From Fibrobacter sp. (lineage in GTDB: Bacteria > Fibrobacterota > Fibrobacteria > Fibrobacterales > Fibrobacteraceae), in contig JAFWRL010000120.1 in assembly GCA_017520105.1 (NCBI GenBank), positions 1 through 18,377 on the forward strand: a stretch of 18,377 bases of DNA. Direction: 5' to 3'. Below the pieces are notes generated by a model, which was not told the DNA's origin, ran no database searches, and saw nothing but the letters and a program-made list of their open reading frames with translations. The position numbers were made by a program, and so were the translations under genes. This document shows, piece by piece, positions 7,951-14,735 of the stretch; position 1 is the stretch's first letter; the number at the start of each line of letters is the position of its first letter.

Positions 7951-9030
7951 ATGAAACTTAGACTTTCGACAGAAACTTTGAACCGTCTGAAACGCTTCCG
8001 CAAGAACAAGCGCGCCTTTTGGTCGCTTGTGATTCTAGTGGTGGCGTACTTGCTTTCGCTTACGAGCCCATGGACGGTAAACGACGAACCGTTCTTCTTG
8101 CGTTACAACGGCAAGAATTATTTCCCGGCGTTTGCGCGTTACAGCGAGGCGGACTTTGGTGGTGAATACAAGACGGAACAGGATTATGCGAAACTTTTTG
8201 CGGATGTGGCCGAATGCAAGCAGGACGAAGAAGACGGATTCCCGCGTGCGGGTGGCTGCCCCGAAATGTGGACGCTCATGCCGCCAGTGCCGCACGATCC
8301 GCTGAAGGCGGATCTGAGCGAGGAGGGAACCCCTCCGTTTGCGCCGAGCGCAAAGCACTGGCTCGGCACGGATAGCAATGGGCGAGATGTCCTTTCGCGC
8401 TTGATTCACGGGTTCCGTATTTGCATTAGCTTTAGCTTGTTGTTGACTGTGCTTGGCACGTTCCTTGGCATTGTGATTGGCGGCATCCAGGGCTACCTCG
8501 GGAAGTTCTGGGATACGGGCATGCAGCGTATGATTGAAATTTGGTCGTCGCTCCCAATGCTCTACGTGGTGATTCTCATCGGCAGTATTTACGGTCGCAG
8601 CTTCTGGCTCTTGATTTTGATTATGGCCGCGTTCAACTGGCTTTCGCTCAGTCACTACATGCGTGCGGAATTCCTGAAGCTCCGCAGCATGACGTATGTG
8701 ATGTCCGCGAAGGTGCTTGGACTTGGACATCGTCATATCTTTTTCAAGGAAATCTTGCCGAACGCGATGACGCCCGTGGTGACGCTTTTCCCGTTCACGC
8801 TTATCGGCGGAATCGGGAGCCTCACGTCGCTCGACTTCTTGGGCTTTGGGTTGCAACCGCCCACGCCAAGTTGGGGCGAGTTGATGAGCCAGGGGCTAAA
8901 CAACCTCTACGCTCCGTGGATATCCGTGAGCACTGTTGCTGCTTTGTTCGTAACGCTACTCCTCACGACGTTTGTCGGCGAAGGCGTGAGGGATGCCATG
9001 GACCCGAAGTCGGGGGATAGGTATGTCTAA
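7951..9030 (+). CDS. yejE: ABC transporter permease, YejE-like (oligopeptide/muropeptide uptake)
   Basis: 359 residues. The N-terminus (RFRKNKRAFWSLVILV) and the following periplasmic stretch (NDEPFFLRYNGKNYFPAFARYSEADFGGEY) match the order of conserved blocks in E. coli YejE, as does HWLGTDSNGRDVLSRLIHG. About six hydrophobic segments are visible. The EAA loop that couples to the ATPase is around residues 230-270 (SAKVLGLGHRHIFFKEILPNAM), and the end GEGVRDAMDPK is family-typical. YejABEF systems import peptides and microcin C, and in Agrobacterium the YejBEF transporter takes up muropeptides. ATG 7951 is directly preceded by an in-frame TAA, so this is the first possible start; no Shine-Dalgarno is visible. 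It overlaps the ATPase gene by 8 bp. The partner permease yejB and binding protein yejA are not in the window. Confidence 0.88.
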   Translation: MKLRLSTETLNRLKRFRKNKRAFWSLVILVVAYLLSLTSPWTVNDEPFFLRYNGKNYFPAFARYSEADFGGEYKTEQDYAKLFADVAECKQDEEDGFPRAGGCPEMWTLMPPVPHDPLKADLSEEGTPPFAPSAKHWLGTDSNGRDVLSRLIHGFRICISFSLLLTVLGTFLGIVIGGIQGYLGKFWDTGMQRMIEIWSSLPMLYVVILIGSIYGRSFWLLILIMAAFNWLSLSHYMRAEFLKLRSMTYVMSAKVLGLGHRHIFFKEILPNAMTPVVTLFPFTLIGGIGSLTSLDFLGFGLQPPTPSWGELMSQGLNNLYAPWISVSTVAALFVTLLLTTFVGEGVRDAMDPKSGDRYV

Positions 9031-10180
9031 TCCCGTTTTGTGCGTAAAAGATGTTTCGGTTGCGTTCGGGTTTGACAAGAACGGCAACTCGCGTGATGGT
9101 GTGCTACCGTTGCAGGTGACGGACCGTGTCTCGTTCGACATTTATCCGGGTGAATTTTTTGCACTGGTGGGCGAGTCCGGTTGCGGAAAGAGCGTGACTG
9201 CTATGAGTATTTTGCGTTTGCTGCCCTGGCCCAGCGCTAAAATTGTGAATGGTTCGATTTTGTTCAATGCCGGCGAGACTTCACGTGATCTTGTAAAGCT
9301 TTCGCTAGCGGAACTCCAGCAAGTCCGCGGTTCCGAAATTGCGTGCATCTTCCAGGAACCGATGCAAGCGCTCAATCCAGTCGTCACCATCAAAAAGCAA
9401 CTCCTCGAGGTTTTCAAGTTCGCTGTTTCTCGCGAATCGTTGGACTCTGCGCAGTCCTCAAATGCGCATTCTTCAAATTCACAGTCTGCAAATGCGCATT
9501 CCTCAAAGGGATGTCATTCCCGACTTGAAAAGCCTGCCCCGGACTTGTTCCGGGGGAAACTTCCTTTAGACCTTATCCGCGAACAGCTCCGCCTAGCCGG
9601 TTTCACCGATCCCGATCGCGTTTTGAATTCCTACCCGCACGAACTTTCGGGCGGCATGCTCCAGCGCGTTTGCATCGTGATGGCGCTCTTGCCAAAACCA
9701 AAACTCATTATCGCTGACGAACCGACGACCGCTCTGGACGTGACCGTGCAGGCTCAAGTGCTCGCCGTGCTCAAGGACATGGCCGAAAAAACAGGAACTG
9801 CAGTCCTCCTCATTACGCACAACATGGGTATCGTTTCGCAGTACGCCCACCGCGTCGCAGTGATGTACGCCGGTCGCATCGTCGAAGAAGGCCCCGTTCG
9901 CGAAGTCATCAACCACCCGATGCACCCATATACGCAAGGACTTTTGGCGGCAATCCCCGAAAGCCATAGCGACTTGCGGACACTTTCGTCAATTCCCGGT
10001 TCTGTCCCGCATCCGAAAGATTTTGCCCAAGGTTGCCGCTTTGCCGACCGTTGCTGCAAGTGTGCGCAGGCTTCTACCGAAGTTCGCGAAAAATGTCTCT
10101 CTGCGGAACTTCCGCCAAAAATTGCAGACGCGGAACATTTTGCATACTGTTTTTTTCAAACAAATGGAAAAAATTTATAG
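9023..10180 (+). CDS. Oligopeptide-type ABC transporter ATPase (partner of YejE-like permease) with in-frame repeat insertion
   Basis: 385 residues from ATG 9023, with a strong ribosome binding site (GGGGGATAGG) inside the end of the permease gene. All ATPase motifs are present: Walker A GESGCGKS (50-57), Q-loop FQEPMQALNP (110-119), signature LSGGM (208-212), Walker B LIIADEPTTALD (228-239) and H-loop ITHN (264-267). An oligopeptide-transporter C-terminal region follows (HPYTQGLLAAIP, then GCRFADRC). E. coli YejF is two such domains fused; this is one domain only, so a second ATPase must come from elsewhere or the protein homodimerises. Residues of about 139-180, between Q-loop and signature, are a low-complexity serine/asparagine insertion plus a stretch encoded by a palindromic repeat, absent from the family as I know it. 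The frame stays open through it. Confidence 0.9.
   Translation: MSNPVLCVKDVSVAFGFDKNGNSRDGVLPLQVTDRVSFDIYPGEFFALVGESGCGKSVTAMSILRLLPWPSAKIVNGSILFNAGETSRDLVKLSLAELQQVRGSEIACIFQEPMQALNPVVTIKKQLLEVFKFAVSRESLDSAQSSNAHSSNSQSANAHSSKGCHSRLEKPAPDLFRGKLPLDLIREQLRLAGFTDPDRVLNSYPHELSGGMLQRVCIVMALLPKPKLIIADEPTTALDVTVQAQVLAVLKDMAEKTGTAVLLITHNMGIVSQYAHRVAVMYAGRIVEEGPVREVINHPMHPYTQGLLAAIPESHSDLRTLSSIPGSVPHPKDFAQGCRFADRCCKCAQASTEVREKCLSAELPPKIADAEHFAYCFFQTNGKNL
9449..9508 (+). repeat. 30-bp tandem duplication inside the ABC ATPase gene
   Basis: Two 30-bp units (9449-9478 and 9479-9508) encode AQSSNAHSSN and SQSANAHSSK. The palindromic core AAATGCGCATTC recurs exactly 30 bp apart (9460-9471 and 9490-9501). 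The period keeps the reading frame. Confidence 0.75.
9513..9560. repeat. GTCAT-type palindromic element inside the ABC ATPase gene, copy 2
   Basis: Begins GTCATTCCCGACTTG like the intergenic copy at 7889 and ends with a stem CCCCGGA / TCCGGGG (9537-9543 and 9549-9555) around the same CTTGT loop. It is read through in frame as CHSRLEKPAPDLFRGK. Its presence inside a coding region, directly after the 30-bp tandem units, marks an insertion. Confidence 0.7.
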
Positions 10181-10367
10181 ACTCTTTTATGCATAGTTCT
10201 AAATGATGCGGGAAAATAGTCGAGTAATTTTAGGATAACGATTAATCGTTGTGAGAGTTCTTTATTGCATTAAAAAATGGTTTTTGAGTGGAGTATCATA
10301 ATTTTTTTCAAATTAATATTATCTTTGAATTGTTGATAATTCGATAATCTTTTCGGGGAAAACATTC
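10181..10367. other. AT-rich intergenic region with a 14-bp palindrome
   Basis: 187 bp between the ABC ATPase and the zinc-ribbon FISUMP gene. A perfect palindrome AACGATTAATCGTT lies at 10237-10250. Two GATAAT hexamers (10335-10340 and 10343-10348) could be -10 elements, but no matching -35 is seen at the right spacing. No hairpin with a T-run was found after the ATPase gene. Confidence 0.4.
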
Positions 10368-11300
10368 ATGTTTTGCAACCAATGCCATAAAAACTTAAAG
10401 GATTTTGAAGCTTTACTCGATAAAATGGAAAATTGCCCGTTCTGCGGCGCAAAACTGGTGAGGCCGGCCGTCAAAGTTCCCCAAAAGGGCGTGAACGACT
10501 TGTTTGATACGTTGTTGCAAAAAGTGGGCGAGGGCCTTTTTGTCGATGATTCGGTTTTAGAAAATGAACTGCGCAATTTGGAAGCTCCTGAATTTGAAGA
10601 TGCAAAAGACCGCTTGTTTTTGCTTGTTCTGAAACATATTCCGTCGAGTATGTCTGCAGTGAAGGATTTCTCAGATGGCGAACAGCAAGAAGTCATTGAA
10701 GCGTGCTTGAAGCGTCTCTGTGTGGATTTAGGAATGTCTTTTGAACCATGTGCCCAGATGCTTGACGCTTTGCAAACGTATATCTGGAAAAAGATATTTC
10801 CGTTGTCCCAAAATTTCTTTGAAGGCCATTTTGTAGATCCTCGTGACGGTCAAGTCTATAAGACCGTGAAAATTGGCGACCAGGTATGGATGAAAGAACC
10901 CTTGAAATACAAGTGCGTCGGCTATTGTGGCGAGGGCCTGTACGAATGGAATTCTGTCAATAAGTACTGCTCGGTTCGCGGGTGGAGAGTACCCAAGAAA
11001 AAGGACTTTGAAAAACTTGTTCAAACCGCATCAAACCTGGGATTGGGCGATGCGTCGAGTGTTTTGATGTCGCGGAACGGCTGGGAAAAGTGCAGCGTGA
11101 CCCCGACAGATAACTTGGGTTTCGAAGCGACTCCGGTAAAAGGCAATACTGGCGGTATTGGTAGCAATTATTACAGTCATTTCTGGACTGCGGATGACAA
11201 ATACTGTTTTGAAATTTTCCCTGGCAGGATTTCTTTTAGCACGCACTCGCAGTCGTATGTCCGTTTGATTAAAGACGATACCGCAGAAGATAAGGGTTAA
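10368..11300 (+). CDS. Zinc-ribbon protein with C-terminal FISUMP domain, no signal peptide
   Basis: 310 residues. Two CxxC pairs at the N-terminus (Cys3/Cys6 and Cys23/Cys26, in MFCNQCHKNL and NCPFCGAKL) form a zinc-ribbon-like module. A helical, acidic middle region (about 40-150) is unrecognised. From about residue 152 the FISUMP pattern appears: DPRDGQVYKTVKIGDQVW, a shortened central part, GWRVPKKKDFEKL, LGFEATPVKG and HFWTADD. There is no signal peptide or membrane segment, so it should be cytoplasmic, whereas FISUMP proteins are usually exported lipoproteins. ATG 10368 is preceded by GGGGAA about 8 bp upstream. The gene ends 5 bp before the converging cobB stop. Function unknown. Confidence 0.82.
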   Translation: MFCNQCHKNLKDFEALLDKMENCPFCGAKLVRPAVKVPQKGVNDLFDTLLQKVGEGLFVDDSVLENELRNLEAPEFEDAKDRLFLLVLKHIPSSMSAVKDFSDGEQQEVIEACLKRLCVDLGMSFEPCAQMLDALQTYIWKKIFPLSQNFFEGHFVDPRDGQVYKTVKIGDQVWMKEPLKYKCVGYCGEGLYEWNSVNKYCSVRGWRVPKKKDFEKLVQTASNLGLGDASSVLMSRNGWEKCSVTPTDNLGFEATPVKGNTGGIGSNYYSHFWTADDKYCFEIFPGRISFSTHSQSYVRLIKDDTAEDKG

Positions 11301-11305
11301 TCAAG

Positions 11306-11995
11306 TCACTTGAACTCTTCGCACCATTTGGGGACGATTTCTGTGGCTTTGCCTTGAATGACGACGTCCGTGTAAGGGTCGCCGTAGGGTGCTTCGAGAT
11401 TCAAACAAGTGACTTTCGCACCGTATGAATGCGCAAAACTCTTGAAGCCTGCTGCAGGATACACGACGCTGCTTGTGCCGATATAGACAAATTCATCGCA
11501 ACTCTTGAGGGCGCTTTGGATTTCGTCCATGTATAGCGGCGTCTCGCCAAAGAATACGATGTCCGGGCGCACGGGGCTTCCGCAAATCGGGCATTTCGTG
11601 TCCATTGTTTCTTCGCCGGTAAAATCGAATTCGTGTTCGTGCTTGGTGCAGCGGAGCTTCATCAAGTCGCCGTGCATGTGCAACACGCGTTTGCTGCCGC
11701 CGCGTTCGTGCAAGTCATCGACGTTTTGCGTCACGAGCAAGAATTCATCGCCGAGGCGTTCTTCGAGTTTGGCAAGCGCGATGTGTGCCGCATTCGGCTG
11801 GTGCTCGGGGAGTCCCTTTCGCAGGAAGTTGTAAAAGTCCTTGACGCGTTTGGGGTCGCGACGGAGTGCGTCCGGCGTGCAGACGTCTTCGATGTTTTCG
11901 TGTTCCCACATGCCGTCGTTTCCGCGGAATGTGCGAAGCCCGGATTCGGCGCTGATTCCGGCGCCTGTCAGTACGACGAGTTTTAAACGTTTCAT
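11306..11995 (-). CDS. cobB: Sir2-family NAD-dependent protein deacylase CobB
   Basis: 229 residues. NAD-binding GAGISAESGLRTFRG (11-25), TQNVDDLHERGG with the conserved QN.D, and catalytic His in HMHGDL are present. The zinc module shows one Cys (LRC) and a CPIC pair, much like E. coli CobB, then PDIVFFGE. It removes acyl groups from protein lysines using NAD+. The Tyr of the Tyr-x-x-Arg acyl-selectivity pair is present (Tyr55), but the aligned Arg position is Leu58 with Arg59 next to it. The start at 11995 has an excellent AAGGAG ribosome binding site, and the gene lies 15 bp after the M20 dipeptidase gene, so they form an operon. It converges on the zinc-ribbon FISUMP gene with a 5-bp gap. 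Confidence 0.93.
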   Translation of the reverse strand: MKRLKLVVLTGAGISAESGLRTFRGNDGMWEHENIEDVCTPDALRRDPKRVKDFYNFLRKGLPEHQPNAAHIALAKLEERLGDEFLLVTQNVDDLHERGGSKRVLHMHGDLMKLRCTKHEHEFDFTGEETMDTKCPICGSPVRPDIVFFGETPLYMDEIQSALKSCDEFVYIGTSSVVYPAAGFKSFAHSYGAKVTCLNLEAPYGDPYTDVVIQGKATEIVPKWCEEFK

Positions 11996-12010
11996 TTTTT
12001 CTCCTTCTTG

Positions 12011-13381
12011 CTAAATGCTTGCAAAGAAAAGCGCTTCTGCGACGATGCCGCTTTCAAAGTCGGGCAAATACAAACTCTCGTTTTCGCCGTGGGCGTTGCA
12101 TTCCGGGTCTTCGAGGCCGGTGAGCAAAATGGGAATGTCGCCGAACGTGTTGCGGAAAAGTTCTGCTCCGGGGATGCTTGCGCCGCAGCCAATAAACTTG
12201 GTGGGAGAATTGTATGCACTTGCCATGGCGTCGCTCATTTTTTGGAAGAACGGGTGCGTCGTGTCGGTGACGAACGGATTCGCGCCATCTTCCTTGTCGA
12301 TGGTGATTTCCATGTTGTTTGGAACTTGCGCTTTGAGGAAGTCGGCGAGCATGTCGGTGCATTTGACGGCGTCCATGCCGGGGGCAAGGCGAATGCCGAT
12401 GCGGGCGTAGGCGCTGTCTTGCAACACGTTACCTGCGTTCACGCGGGAGCCAGACTCGATGGTGCTCACGATGATGCTTGGACGGCGCCACAGCGAAATC
12501 AAAATCTCGTCTTCGGGTACGTTCAACTTTACTTGTTCGAGAATGCCGCCGTCATTGCGGAAAATTTCTTCGGTCATGCCGAGCGACTTGTAAGATTCCA
12601 GTTCTTCTTTTGTCGGCGGGATAATGTCATCTTCGTAATGCGGGATGAGAATTTTGCCGTCCTTGTTGGTGAGGCTTGCTATCATGCGGCACAGCGCCTG
12701 GGCTGGGTCTGGAATCGGGCCTGACCATGAGCCGGAATGGAGCGGAGCCTTTGTCGCTCGGAGCGTGACGTTGATGGCGCTCATGCCGCGGAGCGTCGTC
12801 GTGATGGAGGGCGTCCCCTTCGCGAAGTTCCCCAGGTCCGCGACAATGACGGCGTCGCACTTCAAAAGTTCCGCGTTGTTCGTGAGGATATGTTCGAAGC
12901 CTGCGCTTCCGGATTCTTCTTCGCCTTCGATGATGAACTTGAGGTTTGGGCCTTTTTCGCCAAGCTCTCTGCGGACTTGTTCAAGTGCCGCGAGATGCGT
13001 GATGATTCCTGCTTTGTCGTCGGCGGTGCCACGTCCAAAGAGACGGTCGCCTTTTTGCGTAGCCTTAAACGGCGGCGTGTCCCACAAAGCTTCTCGCATG
13101 GGCGGCTGCACGTCGTGATGCGCGTACAAAAGAATAGTCGGCTTGTCCGGGCTGGTGAGGCTTTCGGCATAGACGCTCGGGCGCCCGCTTGGCGGCATCA
13201 AAAACTGGATGTTCGTGAGTCCTGCTTTCGCAAACATTTCCTTAACGGCATTCGCGGAGTCCAAAACAAATTTCTGGTCAAAATTGTCGAAACTGATGGA
13301 TGGAATGGCTACCAGGCTCGAAAGCATGTCGATATAGCGTGGCATGTTTTCGTGAATATCTTTTTTGATTTGATTTTGCAT
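12011..13381 (-). CDS. M20-family metallodipeptidase (carnosinase/CNDP-like)
   Basis: 456 residues, the usual length of M20 dipeptidases. The binuclear zinc site is visible: YAHHDVQPP (His88, Asp90), GRGTADDKAG (bridging Asp121), EGEEESGS (catalytic Glu154 and ligand Glu155), and the late histidine in CNAHGENE. A lid/dimerisation domain is inserted between about residues 200 and 350. No signal peptide, so a cytoplasmic enzyme hydrolysing di- or short peptides; the natural substrate cannot be told. ATG 13381 is preceded by AGAGAG at a good distance. A TATAAT hexamer on the reverse strand (plus bases 13404-13409) may be its -10. It is the first gene of the operon with cobB. Confidence 0.92.
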   Translation of the reverse strand: MQNQIKKDIHENMPRYIDMLSSLVAIPSISFDNFDQKFVLDSANAVKEMFAKAGLTNIQFLMPPSGRPSVYAESLTSPDKPTILLYAHHDVQPPMREALWDTPPFKATQKGDRLFGRGTADDKAGIITHLAALEQVRRELGEKGPNLKFIIEGEEESGSAGFEHILTNNAELLKCDAVIVADLGNFAKGTPSITTTLRGMSAINVTLRATKAPLHSGSWSGPIPDPAQALCRMIASLTNKDGKILIPHYEDDIIPPTKEELESYKSLGMTEEIFRNDGGILEQVKLNVPEDEILISLWRRPSIIVSTIESGSRVNAGNVLQDSAYARIGIRLAPGMDAVKCTDMLADFLKAQVPNNMEITIDKEDGANPFVTDTTHPFFQKMSDAMASAYNSPTKFIGCGASIPGAELFRNTFGDIPILLTGLEDPECNAHGENESLYLPDFESGIVAEALFFASI

Positions 13382-13470
13382 GATTTTACTCTCTTTTAGT
13401 AGAATTATAATTTTTTTTCGTTGTATTTAGAAGGGGGTGTTTAATTTGATGTATATTAATACTTGGTTGG

Positions 13471-14595
13471 ATGATTATGCATTTACGTAGATTAGATTTT
13501 CTTTTTTGTGTTGGCTTGCTCGTATTTTGGGCGTGCGGTGATTCGTCGGATGGAACGCCGGTGACTGTGAGCGAAGAGTCTTCTTCATCAATCGGGGAAG
13601 TGGTTTCGAGTAGTCTCAGTGCTCCCGAATCCTCTTCTGCAAAATCAGCAAGTTCTTCTTCTGGAAAATCGGTTGTGTCAAGTAGTTCCGCAAAAACTGT
13701 TGCGAATTCGTCGAGCGCTTTTGTAAGTAGTGAATCGCAAAAGCCAGCGACTTCGTCATCGGAAAAAGCCGCTGAATCGTCTTCGGTGGCGGACTTGAGC
13801 AGCTCTGCAAAATCCCTGCCGGAGTCGTCGAGCAGTTCTGAAAAACTTGCGGGTTCTTCTGATAATGGCGTTTGTACGAAATGCGATAGCTACACGGCGA
13901 CAGATCCCGTGCTTGTCGAGAATGGCGGCAAGGGTTCCGTAACAACTTACGGGAGCGTCACGGCGAAGGAGACGAGTCTTGGTGGCGCCTGCAATTACGG
14001 ACAGACGAATATCCAGTATTACGCGGCAATCCATGTGAATGTCTCGCCTGGCGATGATAAAGGCCCGTGGGATGGCGGCGCTGCTTGCGGAGGCTGCGTT
14101 CATGTGAAAGCGAAGACGCCGGATGGCTGGAAAGAAGTGACTGTGCGCATAACCGACCGTTGCCCGGATGCGAACTGCGGTGTCGATTTGGGTGGTGCTC
14201 CGGCAAGCGATATCATGGGAAATTTGGTGGGCCGTTATTACGGTGAATGGGAGTTTGTGAGCTGCGAAGGCGTTAAAGGCGTGTGGGGCGATTCCACATC
14301 CATTTGGGTTAAAGAGGGCGCTAGCACGTTCTGGAGCATTATTCAGGTGCGTAATCCCAAGGACATGGTCAAGAAAATTGAGATTCGCGGAGTGGACGGC
14401 GCTGATGCTCACACGCTTGAAATGGTTGTCGGAACGGAAAACTTCTGGACGGTACCGCCGGAAATTCTACAGTCCAACAAAAACTATAGCGTTCTCGTGA
14501 GTTACCGTAGTGGCACCGACGACGAATGGATCTTAAAAGGTTCGGAACTTGCGGTGCCTGAAGCGAACCTTTATCTGTACGAACACCGTAAATAA
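13471..14595 (+). CDS. Expansin-like lipoprotein with poly-serine linker
   Basis: 374 residues. A hydrophobic leader ends in VFWACGDSS; Cys22 is the likely lipidation site although the lipobox FWAC is not canonical. Residues 36-130 are a serine-rich linker. From about 154 a double-psi beta-barrel (expansin domain 1) is seen: GSVTTYGS, GGACNYG, AACGGCVHVK, VTVRITDRCPDANCGVDLG, with Asp239 in GVDLG at the position of the functional Asp of bacterial expansins. Residues of about 270-370 (WSIIQVRNPKDMVKKIEIRG to the end) match expansin domain 2 (CBM63-like, cellulose binding). Expansins loosen cellulose without hydrolysis, fitting a fibre-degrading bacterium. A second ATG lies two codons later (13477). 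It is divergent from the dipeptidase operon. Confidence 0.88.
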   Translation: MIMHLRRLDFLFCVGLLVFWACGDSSDGTPVTVSEESSSSIGEVVSSSLSAPESSSAKSASSSSGKSVVSSSSAKTVANSSSAFVSSESQKPATSSSEKAAESSSVADLSSSAKSLPESSSSSEKLAGSSDNGVCTKCDSYTATDPVLVENGGKGSVTTYGSVTAKETSLGGACNYGQTNIQYYAAIHVNVSPGDDKGPWDGGAACGGCVHVKAKTPDGWKEVTVRITDRCPDANCGVDLGGAPASDIMGNLVGRYYGEWEFVSCEGVKGVWGDSTSIWVKEGASTFWSIIQVRNPKDMVKKIEIRGVDGADAHTLEMVVGTENFWTVPPEILQSNKNYSVLVSYRSGTDDEWILKGSELAVPEANLYLYEHRK

Positions 14596-14609
14596 TGGAA
14601 TCTTTTAAT

Positions 14610-14645
14610 GTCATCCTGGAGGCCCAACGGGCCGATAGGATCCAC
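14610..14645. repeat. GTCAT-type palindromic element, copy 3
   Basis: Starts GTCATCCTGGAG. The inner stem is GGCCC / GGGCC (14621-14625 and 14629-14633) with loop AAC, and the outer arms are ATCCT / AGGAT (14613-14617 and 14637-14641). It lies just after the expansin gene. Confidence 0.55.
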
Positions 14646-14648
14646 GCA

Positions 14649-14680
14649 AAAAACGACACCCGCGCTGGGATGTCGTTTTT
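14649..14680. terminator. Bidirectional rho-independent terminator between expansin gene and gatA
   Basis: Arms AAAAACGACA (14649-14658) and TGTCGTTTTT (14671-14680), with inner CCC/GGG pairing around GCGCT. The stem ends in a T-run on either strand, so it can stop transcription of both converging genes. Confidence 0.85.
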
Positions 14681-14709
14681 ACAATAATATTTTGGATACT
14701 TATACTCGT

Positions 14710-14734
14710 GTCATTCCCGCGCAGGCGGAATTCC
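14710..14734. repeat. GTCAT-type palindromic element, copy 4
   Basis: Starts GTCATTCCCGCGCAGGCGG. Arms ATTCCCGC (14713-14720) and GCGGAAT (14725-14731) pair with one unpaired base, a degenerate version of the ATTCCCGC/GCGGGAAT stem. It ends 1 bp before the gatA stop codon. Confidence 0.5.
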
Positions 14735-14735
14735 A

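Noticed and set aside
9449..9508. CRISPR-like repeat
   Set aside because: Only two adjacent 30-bp units without spacers, inside a coding frame; no cas genes nearby.
12008..13399. Two long plus-strand open frames opposite the M20 dipeptidase gene
   Set aside because: They mirror the codon pattern of the dipeptidase gene and have no recognisable domain or start signal.
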